A DNA stretch of 64,000 nucleotides from a bacterium (GCA_004563405.1 SFTH01000007.1:1-64000); one strand, 5' to 3'. Shown: positions 50,649 through 59,240, numbered from the stretch's first letter. The notes: generated from the letters alone by a model not told the origin. Translations and numbers: made by a program.

Positions 50649-52146
50649 TTTCGATCGAACCTCCCACCATCAGCATGCCGAGCCGCTTGTCGTCCATGCT
50701 GTTGCGCTTGAATTCGCCGTTGATGCGGCCTTCGTAGATGACGTAGATGCGGTCCGAGAGGCTCATGATCTCGGTCAGCTCCGAGGAAACCAGCAGCACC
50801 GCCGCGCCCTTCTCGCGACGCTCGATCATGCGCTCATGAATGGCCTCCATGGCGCCGATGTCCACGCCGCGCGTGGGCTCGCAGCAGATCAGTACCGGCG
50901 TGTCCAGGCTCATCTCGCGGGCGACGATCAGCTTCTGGGCGTTGCCGCCGGAGAGCTCGCGCATCTTCTGGACGGGCGAGGAGGCCTTCACGCCGAAGTC
51001 GGAGATCAATTTGCGCCCATATTCGCGTATCTTCTTCTGGTGAATCAGGCCCCTCTTCGAGAACGGCTCCTGATCCTCGCGGCACATCAGCGTGTTCTCC
51101 TCCAGCGTTCCCTCGGTGGCGCTGCCCCAGACGTAGCGATCCTCGGAGATGTGGGCAAGGCCCGCGTTGCGGATTTCGCGCACGCTGCGGTTGGTCACGT
51201 CCTTGCCCTGCACCAGCACCTGTCCGGCGGAGGAGTGGGCGAGGCCGGTGATGCAGTTGATCAGCTCGGACTGGCCGTTTCCGGACACGCCAGCGATGCC
51301 CACGATCTCGCCTGCGTTGACGTGGATGTCGATGCCCTTGAGCACCTCGCGGCCATCCTCGATGAACTTGAGGCCCTTCGTCTCCAGCAGCGTCCGGTTG
51401 GCCTCGATGGGGCGGATGTCGCTGTTGACGATCTGGCGGCCCACCATCAGATAGGCCAGCTCCTCCATGTTGGTGTCTCTGGTCATGCGCTCGGCCACCA
51501 CCTTGCCCTGGCGCATGACATACACGCGGTCAGAGACGGTCATGACCTCCTGCAGCTTGTGGGTGATGATGACGATGCTCTTGCCCGCAGCGGCCAGCTG
51601 CTTCATGGTGTCCAGCAGCGCGTCCACCTCCAGGGGTGTGAGCACCGCGCTGGGCTCGTCAAAGATGATGATCTCGGCGCTCTGATACAGCACCTTCAGG
51701 ATCTCCACGCGCTGGCGCAGGCCCACCGGGCAATCGGCGATCTTCGCGCAGGGATCAATCTTCAGCTGATATTTATCGGAAAGGGCCTGAACCGTCTCGA
51801 TGGTCTTCTTCATGTCCATGAACGGGCCCCGGTGAATTTCATTCTTGAAGACGATGTTTTCTGCCACGGTCATCTGCTCAAAGAGCATAAAGTGCTGCTG
51901 AACCATGCCGATGCCCGCGGCCATCGCGTCGGAAGGGGTGCGGAAATGCATGCGCTTTCCATTGACGTAGATCTCGCCGGAGGTCGGCCTGACCAGTCCG
52001 TAGAGTATCTTCATGATCGTGGATTTGCCGGCGCCGTTTTCGCCGACGATGGCGAGGATTTCGCCGCGATTGAGATGGAGGCTGACGTTGTCGTTGGCGC
52101 AAAGATTGTCGTACATCTTCACGATGTTTCGCATTTCAAATATCAT
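50641..52146 (-). CDS. BMP-type nucleoside ABC transporter, fused ATPase
   Basis: A 501-residue protein with two ABC cassettes in tandem, the form used by ribose and nucleoside importers. The first cassette has Walker A GENGAGKST, a signature close to DCPVGLRQRVEI and Walker B IIIFDEPSAVLTP. The second has GVSGNGQSE as a degenerate Walker A, LSGGNAQK as signature and VLICCEPTRGVDI as Walker B. The usual asymmetry of the family is thus present. The ATG at 52146 follows GAGGAG. A hairpin at 52235-52264 separates it from the binding-protein gene. Confidence 0.94.
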   Translation of the reverse strand: MIFEMRNIVKMYDNLCANDNVSLHLNRGEILAIVGENGAGKSTIMKILYGLVRPTSGEIYVNGKRMHFRTPSDAMAAGIGMVQQHFMLFEQMTVAENIVFKNEIHRGPFMDMKKTIETVQALSDKYQLKIDPCAKIADCPVGLRQRVEILKVLYQSAEIIIFDEPSAVLTPLEVDALLDTMKQLAAAGKSIVIITHKLQEVMTVSDRVYVMRQGKVVAERMTRDTNMEELAYLMVGRQIVNSDIRPIEANRTLLETKGLKFIEDGREVLKGIDIHVNAGEIVGIAGVSGNGQSELINCITGLAHSSAGQVLVQGKDVTNRSVREIRNAGLAHISEDRYVWGSATEGTLEENTLMCREDQEPFSKRGLIHQKKIREYGRKLISDFGVKASSPVQKMRELSGGNAQKLIVAREMSLDTPVLICCEPTRGVDIGAMEAIHERMIERREKGAAVLLVSSELTEIMSLSDRIYVIYEGRINGEFKRNSMDDKRLGMLMVGGSIENE

Positions 52147-52234
52147 GGATATCGCTCCTCTTTCCTTTTGAAGGCCGGGAAGTGCCGGGCAAAAAGATGT
52201 CCGGCGATCGCTCGTCGGCCATTCATTGAAGAAC

Positions 52235-52264
52235 CAGCCCTTTGGAAGGGAGACCAAAGGGCTG
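52235..52264 (-). terminator. Intercistronic hairpin after the binding-protein gene
   Basis: CAGCCCTTTGG pairs with CCAAAGGGCTG around an 8-nt loop, between the BMP gene and the ATPase gene. The trailing minus-strand sequence is GTTCTTC, a weak U-tract. It may cause partial termination or protect the 3' end, giving more binding protein than ATPase. Confidence 0.65.
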
Positions 52265-52277
52265 GCGGAATGTGGGA

Positions 52278-53294
52278 TTAGAACTCGTAGTCCTCCATGG
52301 CGGGCAGAACCAGAACCAGTTCGCCGGAGACGATCTGATCAACCACGGCCTGGCAGCCGGATATGACTTCCTCGGTCATGATGTCGGCGTTGAGGTAGTT
52401 GCCCTCGTTGGTGATGTGGGTCGCGCCGATACCGCCGTCAGACAGCTGGGACACGGTCAGGCCGGTGGTCCAGGCGTCGTTGAAATAGGCGTCGAGCACC
52501 TGCTTCATGGAGACGCCGGTGTTCTTCAGCTGCGCAGAGATGATGTAGGGGTTGTCCGGCGTGGTGGCATCGGCATCCTGCGCGATGGAGTAGATGGGGG
52601 TGCCGGCCTCGGCCAGCTCCAGAGCGGCCTGGAAGATGCCCTCGTTGCCGGCCGCGGCACCGCCGAAGATGTAGGTCGCGCCCGCAGCGGCCTGCTGCTT
52701 GGCGTACTCAAAGGGCAGCGCGGTGTCGGTGTAGCTGTTGGTATAGTTGAAGATGAACTGCGCATCGGGATTCACGCTGCGAACGCCCTCGCAGAAGCCC
52801 CAGCGATACTTGAAGGATCCGCCGCCCTCGAAGCAGCCGATGTAGCCGTACAGCTCGCTCTCCGGGAAGGCCAGGCCGGCCATGACGCCCATCAGATAGG
52901 CGGCCTGCTCCTCGTTGTAGGAGATGGACATGACGTTCTCGTTGCCGGCGTCGGTGTCAATGACCGCATAGGCGCTCGCATCCGGATACTCGGTGGCCAT
53001 TTCGTTGGCCAGCTCGCCGGACTGCCAGCCCACGCCGATGATCAGGTCGTAGCCCTCGGCCACGGCGGCGCGGTAGTTGGACTGCCACTCGTCGGTGTCA
53101 GAGCACTCCATCAGGCTCAGGGTGTAGCCGTAGGTCTCCTGCAGGTCCTTGGCCACGTCCACGGCCTGGGTCAGGAACATGTTGGTGCCGACGGGGTCGC
53201 AGATGACGGCGACCTTCTCACCCTCCGCCATCGCAGAGGAAGCCAGAGAAAGAACCAGGGCAAGCACGATCAGGAAAGATGCCAGTTTCTTCAT
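52278..53294 (-). CDS. BMP-family (PnrA-like) nucleoside-binding protein
   Basis: A 338-residue exported substrate-binding protein of the basic membrane protein/PnrA family, which binds purine nucleosides. Family blocks: VAVICDPVGTNMFLTQA, YDLIIGVGWQSGELANEMA, YNEEQAAYLMGVMAGL, IGCFEGGGSFKYRWGFCEGV and IFGGAAAGNEGIFQAA. The signal peptide (1-23) ends in SSAMAEG and has no lipobox cysteine, which is unusual since most such proteins in single-membrane bacteria are lipoproteins. AAGGAG precedes the ATG at 53294. First gene of the importer operon, divergent from the nucleoside phosphorylase operon. Confidence 0.93.
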   Translation of the reverse strand: MKKLASFLIVLALVLSLASSAMAEGEKVAVICDPVGTNMFLTQAVDVAKDLQETYGYTLSLMECSDTDEWQSNYRAAVAEGYDLIIGVGWQSGELANEMATEYPDASAYAVIDTDAGNENVMSISYNEEQAAYLMGVMAGLAFPESELYGYIGCFEGGGSFKYRWGFCEGVRSVNPDAQFIFNYTNSYTDTALPFEYAKQQAAAGATYIFGGAAAGNEGIFQAALELAEAGTPIYSIAQDADATTPDNPYIISAQLKNTGVSMKQVLDAYFNDAWTTGLTVSQLSDGGIGATHITNEGNYLNADIMTEEVISGCQAVVDQIVSGELVLVLPAMEDYEF

Positions 53295-53401
53295 GATACT
53301 GTAGCTCCTTTGAAAATGATATATTCAAAGCCGTGTGGCTTTAAATCAGCCCGCAGAAAATCCGAACATTTTAAGCTGAATATTCACAACTATTCGTTTT
53401 T

Positions 53402-53430
53402 ATCATAGCATAACAAGCCCGGAATGTCCA
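53402..53430 (-). promoter_or_regulatory. Promoter of the BMP transporter operon
   Basis: TGGACA (53430-53425), 17-bp spacer, TATGAT (53407-53402). In the leader, TTCAAAGCC (53325-53333) and GGCTTTAAA (53338-53346) form an inverted repeat that could be an operator or a short hairpin. Confidence 0.75.
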
Positions 53431-53492
53431 GTTATGTTTTAGTTGAGCTTTCACATTATTGTTTTTTGCACAGGGAACCGGTGTCTGCGGCG

Positions 53493-53522
53493 TTGACGCG
53501 GATGGAGAGGACGTGTTACAAT
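53493..53522 (+). promoter_or_regulatory. Promoter of the nucleoside salvage operon
   Basis: TTGACG (53493-53498), 18-bp spacer, TACAAT (53517-53522), diverging from the transporter promoter. Confidence 0.75.
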
Positions 53523-53575
53523 GTACAGGATAGAAAACAGGAGCCCGCGCTGCACGGGCTTGCGGGAGGAACGCT

Positions 53576-54412
53576 ATGAGCTATACCTACGAGTATTTTC
53601 AGAAATCTGCCGACTATGTAAAGAGCATCGTCCCCTATACGCCGGAGGTGGCCATCGTGTTGGGCTCCTGCCTGGGTCCGTTCGCGGACACCATCGAGGA
53701 TCCCATCGTCATCGACTACAAGGACATTCCGAACTTCCTGGTCTCCACCGTCGCCTCCCACGCGGGCAAGCTGATCTTCGGCACGGTCGCGGGCAAAAAG
53801 GTGGTCTGCATGTCCGGCCGCTTCCACTCCTACGAGGGTTACGACTTTGAGCAGCTGGTGATTCCAGTGCGCCTGTTCAAGCTGCTGGGCGTGAAGGCCA
53901 CGATCCTCACCAACGCCGCCGGCGCGGTCAACGAGTCCTACCGCCCGGGCGACATCATGATCGTCAAGGATCACATCAAGCTGGCCGGTCACAGCCCGCT
54001 GCGCGGCCCCAACGTGGACGAATTCGGCCCGCGCTTCTTCGATGTGACCAACATGTACACCCCTGCGCTGCGAAAGCTTGCGAAGGACTGCGCCGAGGGC
54101 ATTGACCTCAGGGTGCACGAGGGCGTTTACTACTTCTTCACCGGCCCCCAGTTTGAGACCCCTGCGGAGATCCGCGCGGTGCGCATCCTGGGCGCGGACG
54201 CGGTGGGCATGTCCACCGTCACCGAGGCCCTGACCGCGGCCCACTGCGGCATGCAGCTGATGTGCCTGAGCGTGATGACCAACATGGCCGCAGGCGTGCT
54301 GGACCGCCCGCTGACCAACGACGAGGTGGACGAGACCGCCAAGACCATCGCCACCCGCTTCAGCGCCTATGTGACAAAGATCATCGGACGCATCGGGGAG
54401 GTTGAGCTGTGA
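53576..54412 (+). CDS. Purine nucleoside phosphorylase (trimeric class), probable 5'-methylthioinosine/5'-deoxyinosine phosphorylase
   Basis: A 278-residue class I (trimeric) nucleoside phosphorylase. Motifs: phosphate loop VLGSCLGPF (usually GSGLG), GRFHSYEGY, TNAAGAVN, FTGPQFETPAE, VGMSTVTEA and VMTNMAAG. The Asn of the last block is the residue that recognises 6-oxopurines in this family; true methylthioadenosine phosphorylases carry Asp there. It should therefore split inosine- or guanosine-type nucleosides, matching the deaminase encoded next. It would yield hypoxanthine and a ribose-1-phosphate. GGGAGGA precedes the ATG. It overlaps the deaminase gene by 4 bp. Confidence 0.88.
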   Translation: MSYTYEYFQKSADYVKSIVPYTPEVAIVLGSCLGPFADTIEDPIVIDYKDIPNFLVSTVASHAGKLIFGTVAGKKVVCMSGRFHSYEGYDFEQLVIPVRLFKLLGVKATILTNAAGAVNESYRPGDIMIVKDHIKLAGHSPLRGPNVDEFGPRFFDVTNMYTPALRKLAKDCAEGIDLRVHEGVYYFFTGPQFETPAEIRAVRILGADAVGMSTVTEALTAAHCGMQLMCLSVMTNMAAGVLDRPLTNDEVDETAKTIATRFSAYVTKIIGRIGEVEL

Positions 54413-55731
54413 AGAGGCTGTTTGTAAACGCCGGAATCCTGGCCTGGAAGGACGAGAGCTTCCACTACATCGAAAACGGCTGTCTGGGCGTGGACGGCGA
54501 CACGATCTGCTACATCGGCGATAATCGCCCGACGGAGGCCTACGATGACGTGCGCGACATGAGCGGGCGGCTGCTGATGCCCGGCCTGATCGACTGTCAT
54601 TGCCACAACGGCATGACCCTGCTGCGCGGCGTGGGCAGCGACCTGCCCCTGGACAAGTGGCTCTTCGAGGAGATGATCCCCGTGGAAAACCGCCTGACGG
54701 CCGAGGACATCGCCGCAGGCAACGAACTGGCCATGATGGAGCTGATCGCCTCGGGCGTGACCTCCTTCTCCGACATGTACATGGAGGCCCAGACCGCCAT
54801 CGCTTCCAACGAGCGAATCGGCATGAAGATGAACGTCTGCCGCGTGGTGCAGAGCTTTGATCCCAATGAGCGCGTGGAGGACTGCTTCCGAATTCCCGAA
54901 TCCATTGAGCTGTTTGAAAAGTACAACGGCGCGCAGAACGGCCGCGTGCGCATCGACTTTGCCGTGCACGCGGAGTACACCGCCACCACCCACATCATCC
55001 GCGCCTACGCCGACCGCTGCCGCCCCTATGTGGAGAAGGGCGCGCGGATGCAGATTCACCTCTCGGAAACCGAAAAGGAGCATCGGGAGTGCATCGAGCG
55101 CCACGGCATGACTCCGGCAGAGTGGTTCCTGGACACGGGCGTCTTCGACGTTCCCACGGGTGCGGCCCACTGCGTGGCCGTCACGCCCTGGGACATGGAG
55201 ATACTTCTGGAGAAGGGCGTCAGCCCCATCCACAATCCAACCAGCAACATGAAGCTGGGCAGCGGCTTTGCGCCCATTCCCGAGATGCTCGACATGGGCC
55301 TCAACGTCACCCTGGGCACCGACGGCGCAGCCAGCAACAACAACCTGAACATGTTCGAAGAAATGCATCTGGCGGCCGTGATTCACAACGGCCACCGCCG
55401 CGACGCCTGCGTCATGAAGCCGGAGCAGGTTCTGAAGATGGCCACCGTCAACGGCGCGCGCCTGCAGGGCCGCGACGACACCGGCTGTCTGGAAGTCGGA
55501 AAGAAGGCCGACATCATCGCCGTGGACTTCCGCAGGAAGGCGCACCTCTACCCCGCCTTCGAGCCCATGGCCATGCTGGCCTACTCCGCCCAGGCCAGCG
55601 ACGTGTGCATGACCATGGTGGACGGCAACATCCTCTACGAGGACGGCAGATTTCTCACACTGGATGCGGACGCGGTACTCGAAAATGCCCGCGCCGCCGT
55701 GAAGCGCCTCTACGGAAAGGAGAATGGATAA
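54409..55731 (+). CDS. mtaD: 5'-methylthioadenosine / S-adenosylhomocysteine (5'-deoxyadenosine) deaminase
   Basis: A 440-residue amidohydrolase of the MtaD/DadD group, converting adenosine derivatives changed at C5' to the inosine forms. Metal and catalytic motifs: PGLIDCHCHNGMTLLRG (His-x-His), MQIHLSETEKE, AAHCVAVT, NPTSNMKLGSG and LGTDGAASNNNLNMFEEM (metal Asp). Length and motifs fit well. It overlaps both neighbours (ATGA with the phosphorylase; its stop lies in the isomerase leader). Substrate could be methylthioadenosine, 5'-deoxyadenosine, SAH or adenosine; sequence alone does not decide. Confidence 0.88.
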   Translation: MKRLFVNAGILAWKDESFHYIENGCLGVDGDTICYIGDNRPTEAYDDVRDMSGRLLMPGLIDCHCHNGMTLLRGVGSDLPLDKWLFEEMIPVENRLTAEDIAAGNELAMMELIASGVTSFSDMYMEAQTAIASNERIGMKMNVCRVVQSFDPNERVEDCFRIPESIELFEKYNGAQNGRVRIDFAVHAEYTATTHIIRAYADRCRPYVEKGARMQIHLSETEKEHRECIERHGMTPAEWFLDTGVFDVPTGAAHCVAVTPWDMEILLEKGVSPIHNPTSNMKLGSGFAPIPEMLDMGLNVTLGTDGAASNNNLNMFEEMHLAAVIHNGHRRDACVMKPEQVLKMATVNGARLQGRDDTGCLEVGKKADIIAVDFRRKAHLYPAFEPMAMLAYSAQASDVCMTMVDGNILYEDGRFLTLDADAVLENARAAVKRLYGKENG

Positions 55732-55732
55732 T

Positions 55733-56806
55733 ATGGAGAGAGCAGACAAGGGCCTTGCCTTCATGCTTCAATATGAAAACGTCGCCTGGTACGATTCCGG
55801 CGAGGTGCGCATCCTCGACCGTCGGGTCTATCCCCGCAAGGTCGAATTCGTGGTCTGCAAGCGCCACGAGGAGGTTGCCCAGGCCATCACCGACATGGTG
55901 ACCCAGAGCGCCGGCCCCTACACCGCCGCCGCCATGGGCATGGCCCTGGCCGCCCATGAGTGCCGGAACATGACCCAGGAGGAACAGTTCGCCTATCTGG
56001 AGAAGGCCTCCCACACCATCTCCCATGCCCGCCCCACCACCGTGGAGCGCATGAAGCTGGTGACCGAGGGCTCCCTCGCCGTCGCAAAGCAGGCGATCCT
56101 CCAGGGCGTGGACGCGAGTCAGGCCATCGTGGACGACACCGTGGTGTCTAACAACATCCGCTACAACAAGATCGGCCGGATGGCCGGCTATCTGGTGGAC
56201 ATGTTCCCGGACAACGGCGCGGTGATGACCCAGTGCTTCGGCGAGACCATCGTCGGACAGATGCTGCGCGTCGCCAGGGAGCGCGGCAAGAACATCCGCC
56301 TCTTCTGCCCGGAGACCCGCCCCTACTTCCAGGGCGCGCGCCTGACCGCCACCGTCTGCCACGACATGGGCTTCGACGTGACCGTCATCACCGACAACAT
56401 GCCCGCCTTCGTCATGCAGAAGGAGAAGATCGACGTGTTTACCTCCGCTGCGGACGTGATCTGCCTGGACGGTCATGTGGTCAACAAGGTCGGCACCTTC
56501 CAGATCGCCATCGTCGCCAAGTACATGGGCATTCCCTACTTCGTCACCGGCGCGCCCGACAAGGGTCACCCCACCGTGGACACCATCAACATTGAGATGC
56601 GCGACCCGGACTTCGTGCTCCAGGCCATGGGCGTCAAAACTGCCGCCGACGGCGTGAAGGGCTACTACCCCTCCTTCGACGTCACGCCCCCGCACCTGGT
56701 TAGCGGCGTCGTGAGCGACGCGGGCATCCTCAGCCCCTACGATCTGCACCGCTACTTCGCCTCCGGCTTCGAGGGCGAGTACACCAAGAAGGACCTCTGC
56801 GTCTGA
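55733..56806 (+). CDS. MtnA-like sugar-1-phosphate isomerase (eIF2B-related fold)
   Basis: A 357-residue member of the MtnA/eIF2B-alpha family. MtnA converts 5-methylthioribose-1-phosphate to the ribulose form; DrdI does the same with 5-deoxyribose-1-phosphate. Catalytic Cys (VMTQCFGE) and Asp (AADVICLDGHVVNKVGT) are in place, as is ARPTTVERM. But the phosphate-site loop that reads VRGAPAIG in MtnA is TQSAGPYT here, losing the Arg, so it may be a distinct subgroup. ATG at 55733 is preferred for spacing from AAGGAG; ATG at 55724 lies too close. Context (phosphorylase and deaminase before, aldolase after) supports a ribose-1-phosphate substrate. Confidence 0.8.
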   Translation: MERADKGLAFMLQYENVAWYDSGEVRILDRRVYPRKVEFVVCKRHEEVAQAITDMVTQSAGPYTAAAMGMALAAHECRNMTQEEQFAYLEKASHTISHARPTTVERMKLVTEGSLAVAKQAILQGVDASQAIVDDTVVSNNIRYNKIGRMAGYLVDMFPDNGAVMTQCFGETIVGQMLRVARERGKNIRLFCPETRPYFQGARLTATVCHDMGFDVTVITDNMPAFVMQKEKIDVFTSAADVICLDGHVVNKVGTFQIAIVAKYMGIPYFVTGAPDKGHPTVDTINIEMRDPDFVLQAMGVKTAADGVKGYYPSFDVTPPHLVSGVVSDAGILSPYDLHRYFASGFEGEYTKKDLCV

Positions 56807-56857
56807 CCCGCCCGCGCGCGGATTTCTTTCCCAACTTACCAAGGAGGACAAACAGCC

Positions 56858-58066
56858 ATGTACGATCCTGAGAAGATGGGCTTCTCCACCAACCAGATTC
56901 ACGCAGCCCGACCGGAGCCGGACGGCGTGGCGCCCCTCGCGACGCCGATCTACCAGACCTCCACCTACATCTTCGAGAGCACCCAGCAGGGCGCGGCCCG
57001 CTTTGCTGGCGAGGAGGGCGGCTACATCTACACGCGTCTTCACAATCCCAACGCCGACGAGGCCGCGGCGCGCATCGCCTGCCTGGAGGGCGGCGAGGCC
57101 GGCATGCTCACCGCCTCCGGCATGGGCGCGATCACCGCGACCCTGTGGACGATCCTCAAGTCGGGCGACCACATCGTCTCCGATTCCACGCTCTACGGCT
57201 GCACCTACGCGCTCTTTACCGAGGGCCTGGCCCGCTTTGGCGTGGAGGTGACCCTGGTGGATTTCTGCGATGAGGCGGCGTTGCGCGCGGCCATTCGCCC
57301 CGAGACGAAGGTCGTCTACTGCGAGACGGCCACCAATCCCGACCTGAAGGTCGTCGACATCGAGATGGTGGCCCGCGCCGCCCACGAAATTAATCCGGAC
57401 ATCTACGTCATGGTGGACAACACCTTCGTCTCCCCCTATCTGGTGCAGCCCCTGCGCCTGGGCGCGGACATCGTGGTGCACAGCGCGACGAAGTATCTCA
57501 ACGGCCACGGCGACGTGATTGCGGGCGCGATCATCACCAAAAAGGAGCTCATTGACCAGATCATCCCCTGCGGCCTCAAGTACATGACCGGCTGCGCCAT
57601 CGGCCCCTTCGACTCCTTCCTCATCACCCGCGGCCTCAAGACGCTGGACATCCGCATGGATCGCCACTGCGCAAACGCCATGAAGGTGGCCCGCTTCCTG
57701 GAGGGGCATCCCGCGGTGCGCCGGGTGTGCTATCCCGGCCTGGAGAGCCATCCGCAGCACGAACTGGCAAAGCGCATGTACCGTCATGGCGGCTTCGGCG
57801 GCGTGGTGTCCTTTGAGCTCAACTGCGACCGCGAGCGCACGGCGGAATTCGTCAACAGCCTGAAGCTCTGCACGCTGGCGGTGAGCCTGGGCGACGCGAT
57901 CACGCTGATCGAGCATCCCGCAAGCATGACCCACAATACCTACACCGTGGAGGCCCTGGCGGAAATCGGCATCAGCGAATCCCTGCTGCGCCTGTCCGTG
58001 GGTCTGGAGGACGCGGACGATCTGATCGCCGATCTCAAGGCGGAACTGGACAGGATTGAGGTGTGA
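56858..58066 (+). CDS. Methionine gamma-lyase (Cys/Met-metabolism PLP enzyme)
   Basis: A 402-residue PLP enzyme of the gamma-family. The PLP-binding Lys is in HSATKYLNGHGD; the N-terminal STNQIHAARPEPDG and Tyr of YTRLHNPNAD are typical. The active-site loop TLYGCTYALF carries the Cys that marks methionine gamma-lyases (Cys116 in Pseudomonas), so cleavage of methionine to methanethiol, ammonia and 2-oxobutyrate is the best guess; cystathionine lyase is the alternative. AAGGAGGA precedes the ATG. It lies inside the salvage operon, linking methionine and methylthio-nucleoside breakdown. Confidence 0.88.
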   Translation: MYDPEKMGFSTNQIHAARPEPDGVAPLATPIYQTSTYIFESTQQGAARFAGEEGGYIYTRLHNPNADEAAARIACLEGGEAGMLTASGMGAITATLWTILKSGDHIVSDSTLYGCTYALFTEGLARFGVEVTLVDFCDEAALRAAIRPETKVVYCETATNPDLKVVDIEMVARAAHEINPDIYVMVDNTFVSPYLVQPLRLGADIVVHSATKYLNGHGDVIAGAIITKKELIDQIIPCGLKYMTGCAIGPFDSFLITRGLKTLDIRMDRHCANAMKVARFLEGHPAVRRVCYPGLESHPQHELAKRMYRHGGFGGVVSFELNCDRERTAEFVNSLKLCTLAVSLGDAITLIEHPASMTHNTYTVEALAEIGISESLLRLSVGLEDADDLIADLKAELDRIEV

Positions 58067-58071
58067 GCAAC

Positions 58072-58695
58072 ATGAGCGATATGAGCGTAAAACAGCATCT
58101 GATTCAGGTGACCAAGCAGGCCTATGCGGACAGGATGTTCGCGGCCACCAGCGGCAACCTCTCCATCTTCGACCGCGAGCGCGGCATGATGTACATCACC
58201 CCCGGCTCCTACCCTTATGAGATCATGACCGCCGAGGACATCATGGTGATTGATCTGGACGGCAACATTCTGGACGGCCCGCACCGTCCCTCCTCCGAGT
58301 GGCGCATGCACGCCGCCGTCTACCGTGCAGACGAGAGCGTCAATGCCATCGTGCACACCCACTCCCCCTACGCCACGGCCTTCGCCATCAACAATGTGCG
58401 CATCCCCGTGGTGCTCTATGAGATGGTCTACTTCCTGGGCGGCGACATTCCGCTGGCCGAGGGCGCGATTCCCGGCACGCCCGAGGTGGGTGAAAACGCC
58501 GTGAAGGTGCTCCATGACCGCTACGGTTGCCTGATGGCAAACCACGGCGCGCTGGCCATCGGCGACACGCTTGAGCGCGCCTACACTCGCGCGGTGTACA
58601 TCGAGGACGCGGCCAAGGCCTACTCCCTCGCCCTCACCCACGGCCCCGTCCGCGTGATCGAGAGCGAAACCGTCCGGAAGATCCTGAACAAGTAA
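58072..58695 (+). CDS. Class II aldolase (Ald2/DrdA-like)
   Basis: A 207-residue zinc aldolase of the fuculose-phosphate aldolase family. Zn ligands are in VHTHSPYA and ANHGALAIG; the catalytic Glu is in PSSEWRMH; TSGNLSI binds phosphate. In the DHAP shunt, such an enzyme cleaves 5-(methylthio)ribulose-1-phosphate or 5-deoxyribulose-1-phosphate to DHAP and methylthioacetaldehyde or acetaldehyde. ATG at 58072 is chosen for spacing from GAGGTG; a GTG at 58063 overlapping the lyase stop is possible. Last gene of the operon, followed by a terminator. The specific substrate is inferred from context. Confidence 0.85.
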   Translation: MSDMSVKQHLIQVTKQAYADRMFAATSGNLSIFDRERGMMYITPGSYPYEIMTAEDIMVIDLDGNILDGPHRPSSEWRMHAAVYRADESVNAIVHTHSPYATAFAINNVRIPVVLYEMVYFLGGDIPLAEGAIPGTPEVGENAVKVLHDRYGCLMANHGALAIGDTLERAYTRAVYIEDAAKAYSLALTHGPVRVIESETVRKILNK

Positions 58696-58715
58696 TCTGC
58701 TCCTACAGAAATGCA

Positions 58716-58760
58716 AGACGCACCGCGCGCTCTGAGCTTCGCGGTGCGTCTGTCTTTTTC
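58716..58760 (+). terminator. Terminator of the salvage operon
   Basis: AGACGCACCGC pairs with GCGGTGCGTCT around a 14-nt loop, followed by GTCTTTTTC. Confidence 0.9.
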
Positions 58761-58842
58761 ATATCTTCCCTGCTGCGCATGAGGGACCGGAGGCGGCCTG
58801 CCTTCGCCGGTCGCAGCGCAGCTCCAATTCTGTAAAAGCTCG

Positions 58843-59157
58843 CTATCGTCCGGAGCCGCTGTCGTTCCTCTCCCCGTCCGCATCCCGCGCATCCATTTCA
58901 CGCACGAGATCCATGATTTCACGATACCGCCCGGTGATGTAGGCATAGTTTTCCCTGCGGTGCGGAATCAGGCAGTTGCTGCAATCCTTGACGCCCGCCT
59001 CCGTATAGCGGAAATTTCCGCCGCAACGCCGACCCAACGCATAGAGCGGACAATAGCAGAACAGACAATTGAAATCCTCCGCTTGTTCGGTTTTGTGGCA
59101 GGGAAAGTATTCGCACCTGTCATTCTGAAAAAAGGAGAAATGGCCCGCCTTTGTCAT
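58843..59157 (-). CDS. Cysteine-rich small-domain protein
   Basis: A 104-residue protein with the cysteine-rich small domain found in many Clostridia. Metal-binding cysteines: RCEYFPCHK, NCLFCYCPLYALG, CGGN and DCSNCLIPH, in all nine Cys, likely holding zinc or Fe-S. The function is unknown to me; the domain is sometimes seen with cobalamin genes. The start at 59157 follows GGAGG. Downstream (minus strand) toward 58,760 nothing else is seen. Confidence 0.82.
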   Translation of the reverse strand: MTKAGHFSFFQNDRCEYFPCHKTEQAEDFNCLFCYCPLYALGRRCGGNFRYTEAGVKDCSNCLIPHRRENYAYITGRYREIMDLVREMDARDADGERNDSGSGR

Positions 59158-59240
59158 CTCACTTTTCCTCCCCGACAGCTTCTGATCCGGGCGCGCCGCG
59201 CCCACGTCCAATGTAGCACAGCTTCAGCGGATTTGCAAGC

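Noticed and set aside
53295..53575. Purine riboswitch in the divergent transporter/phosphorylase region
   Set aside because: No purine-aptamer signature was found; only promoters and a short inverted repeat are visible.
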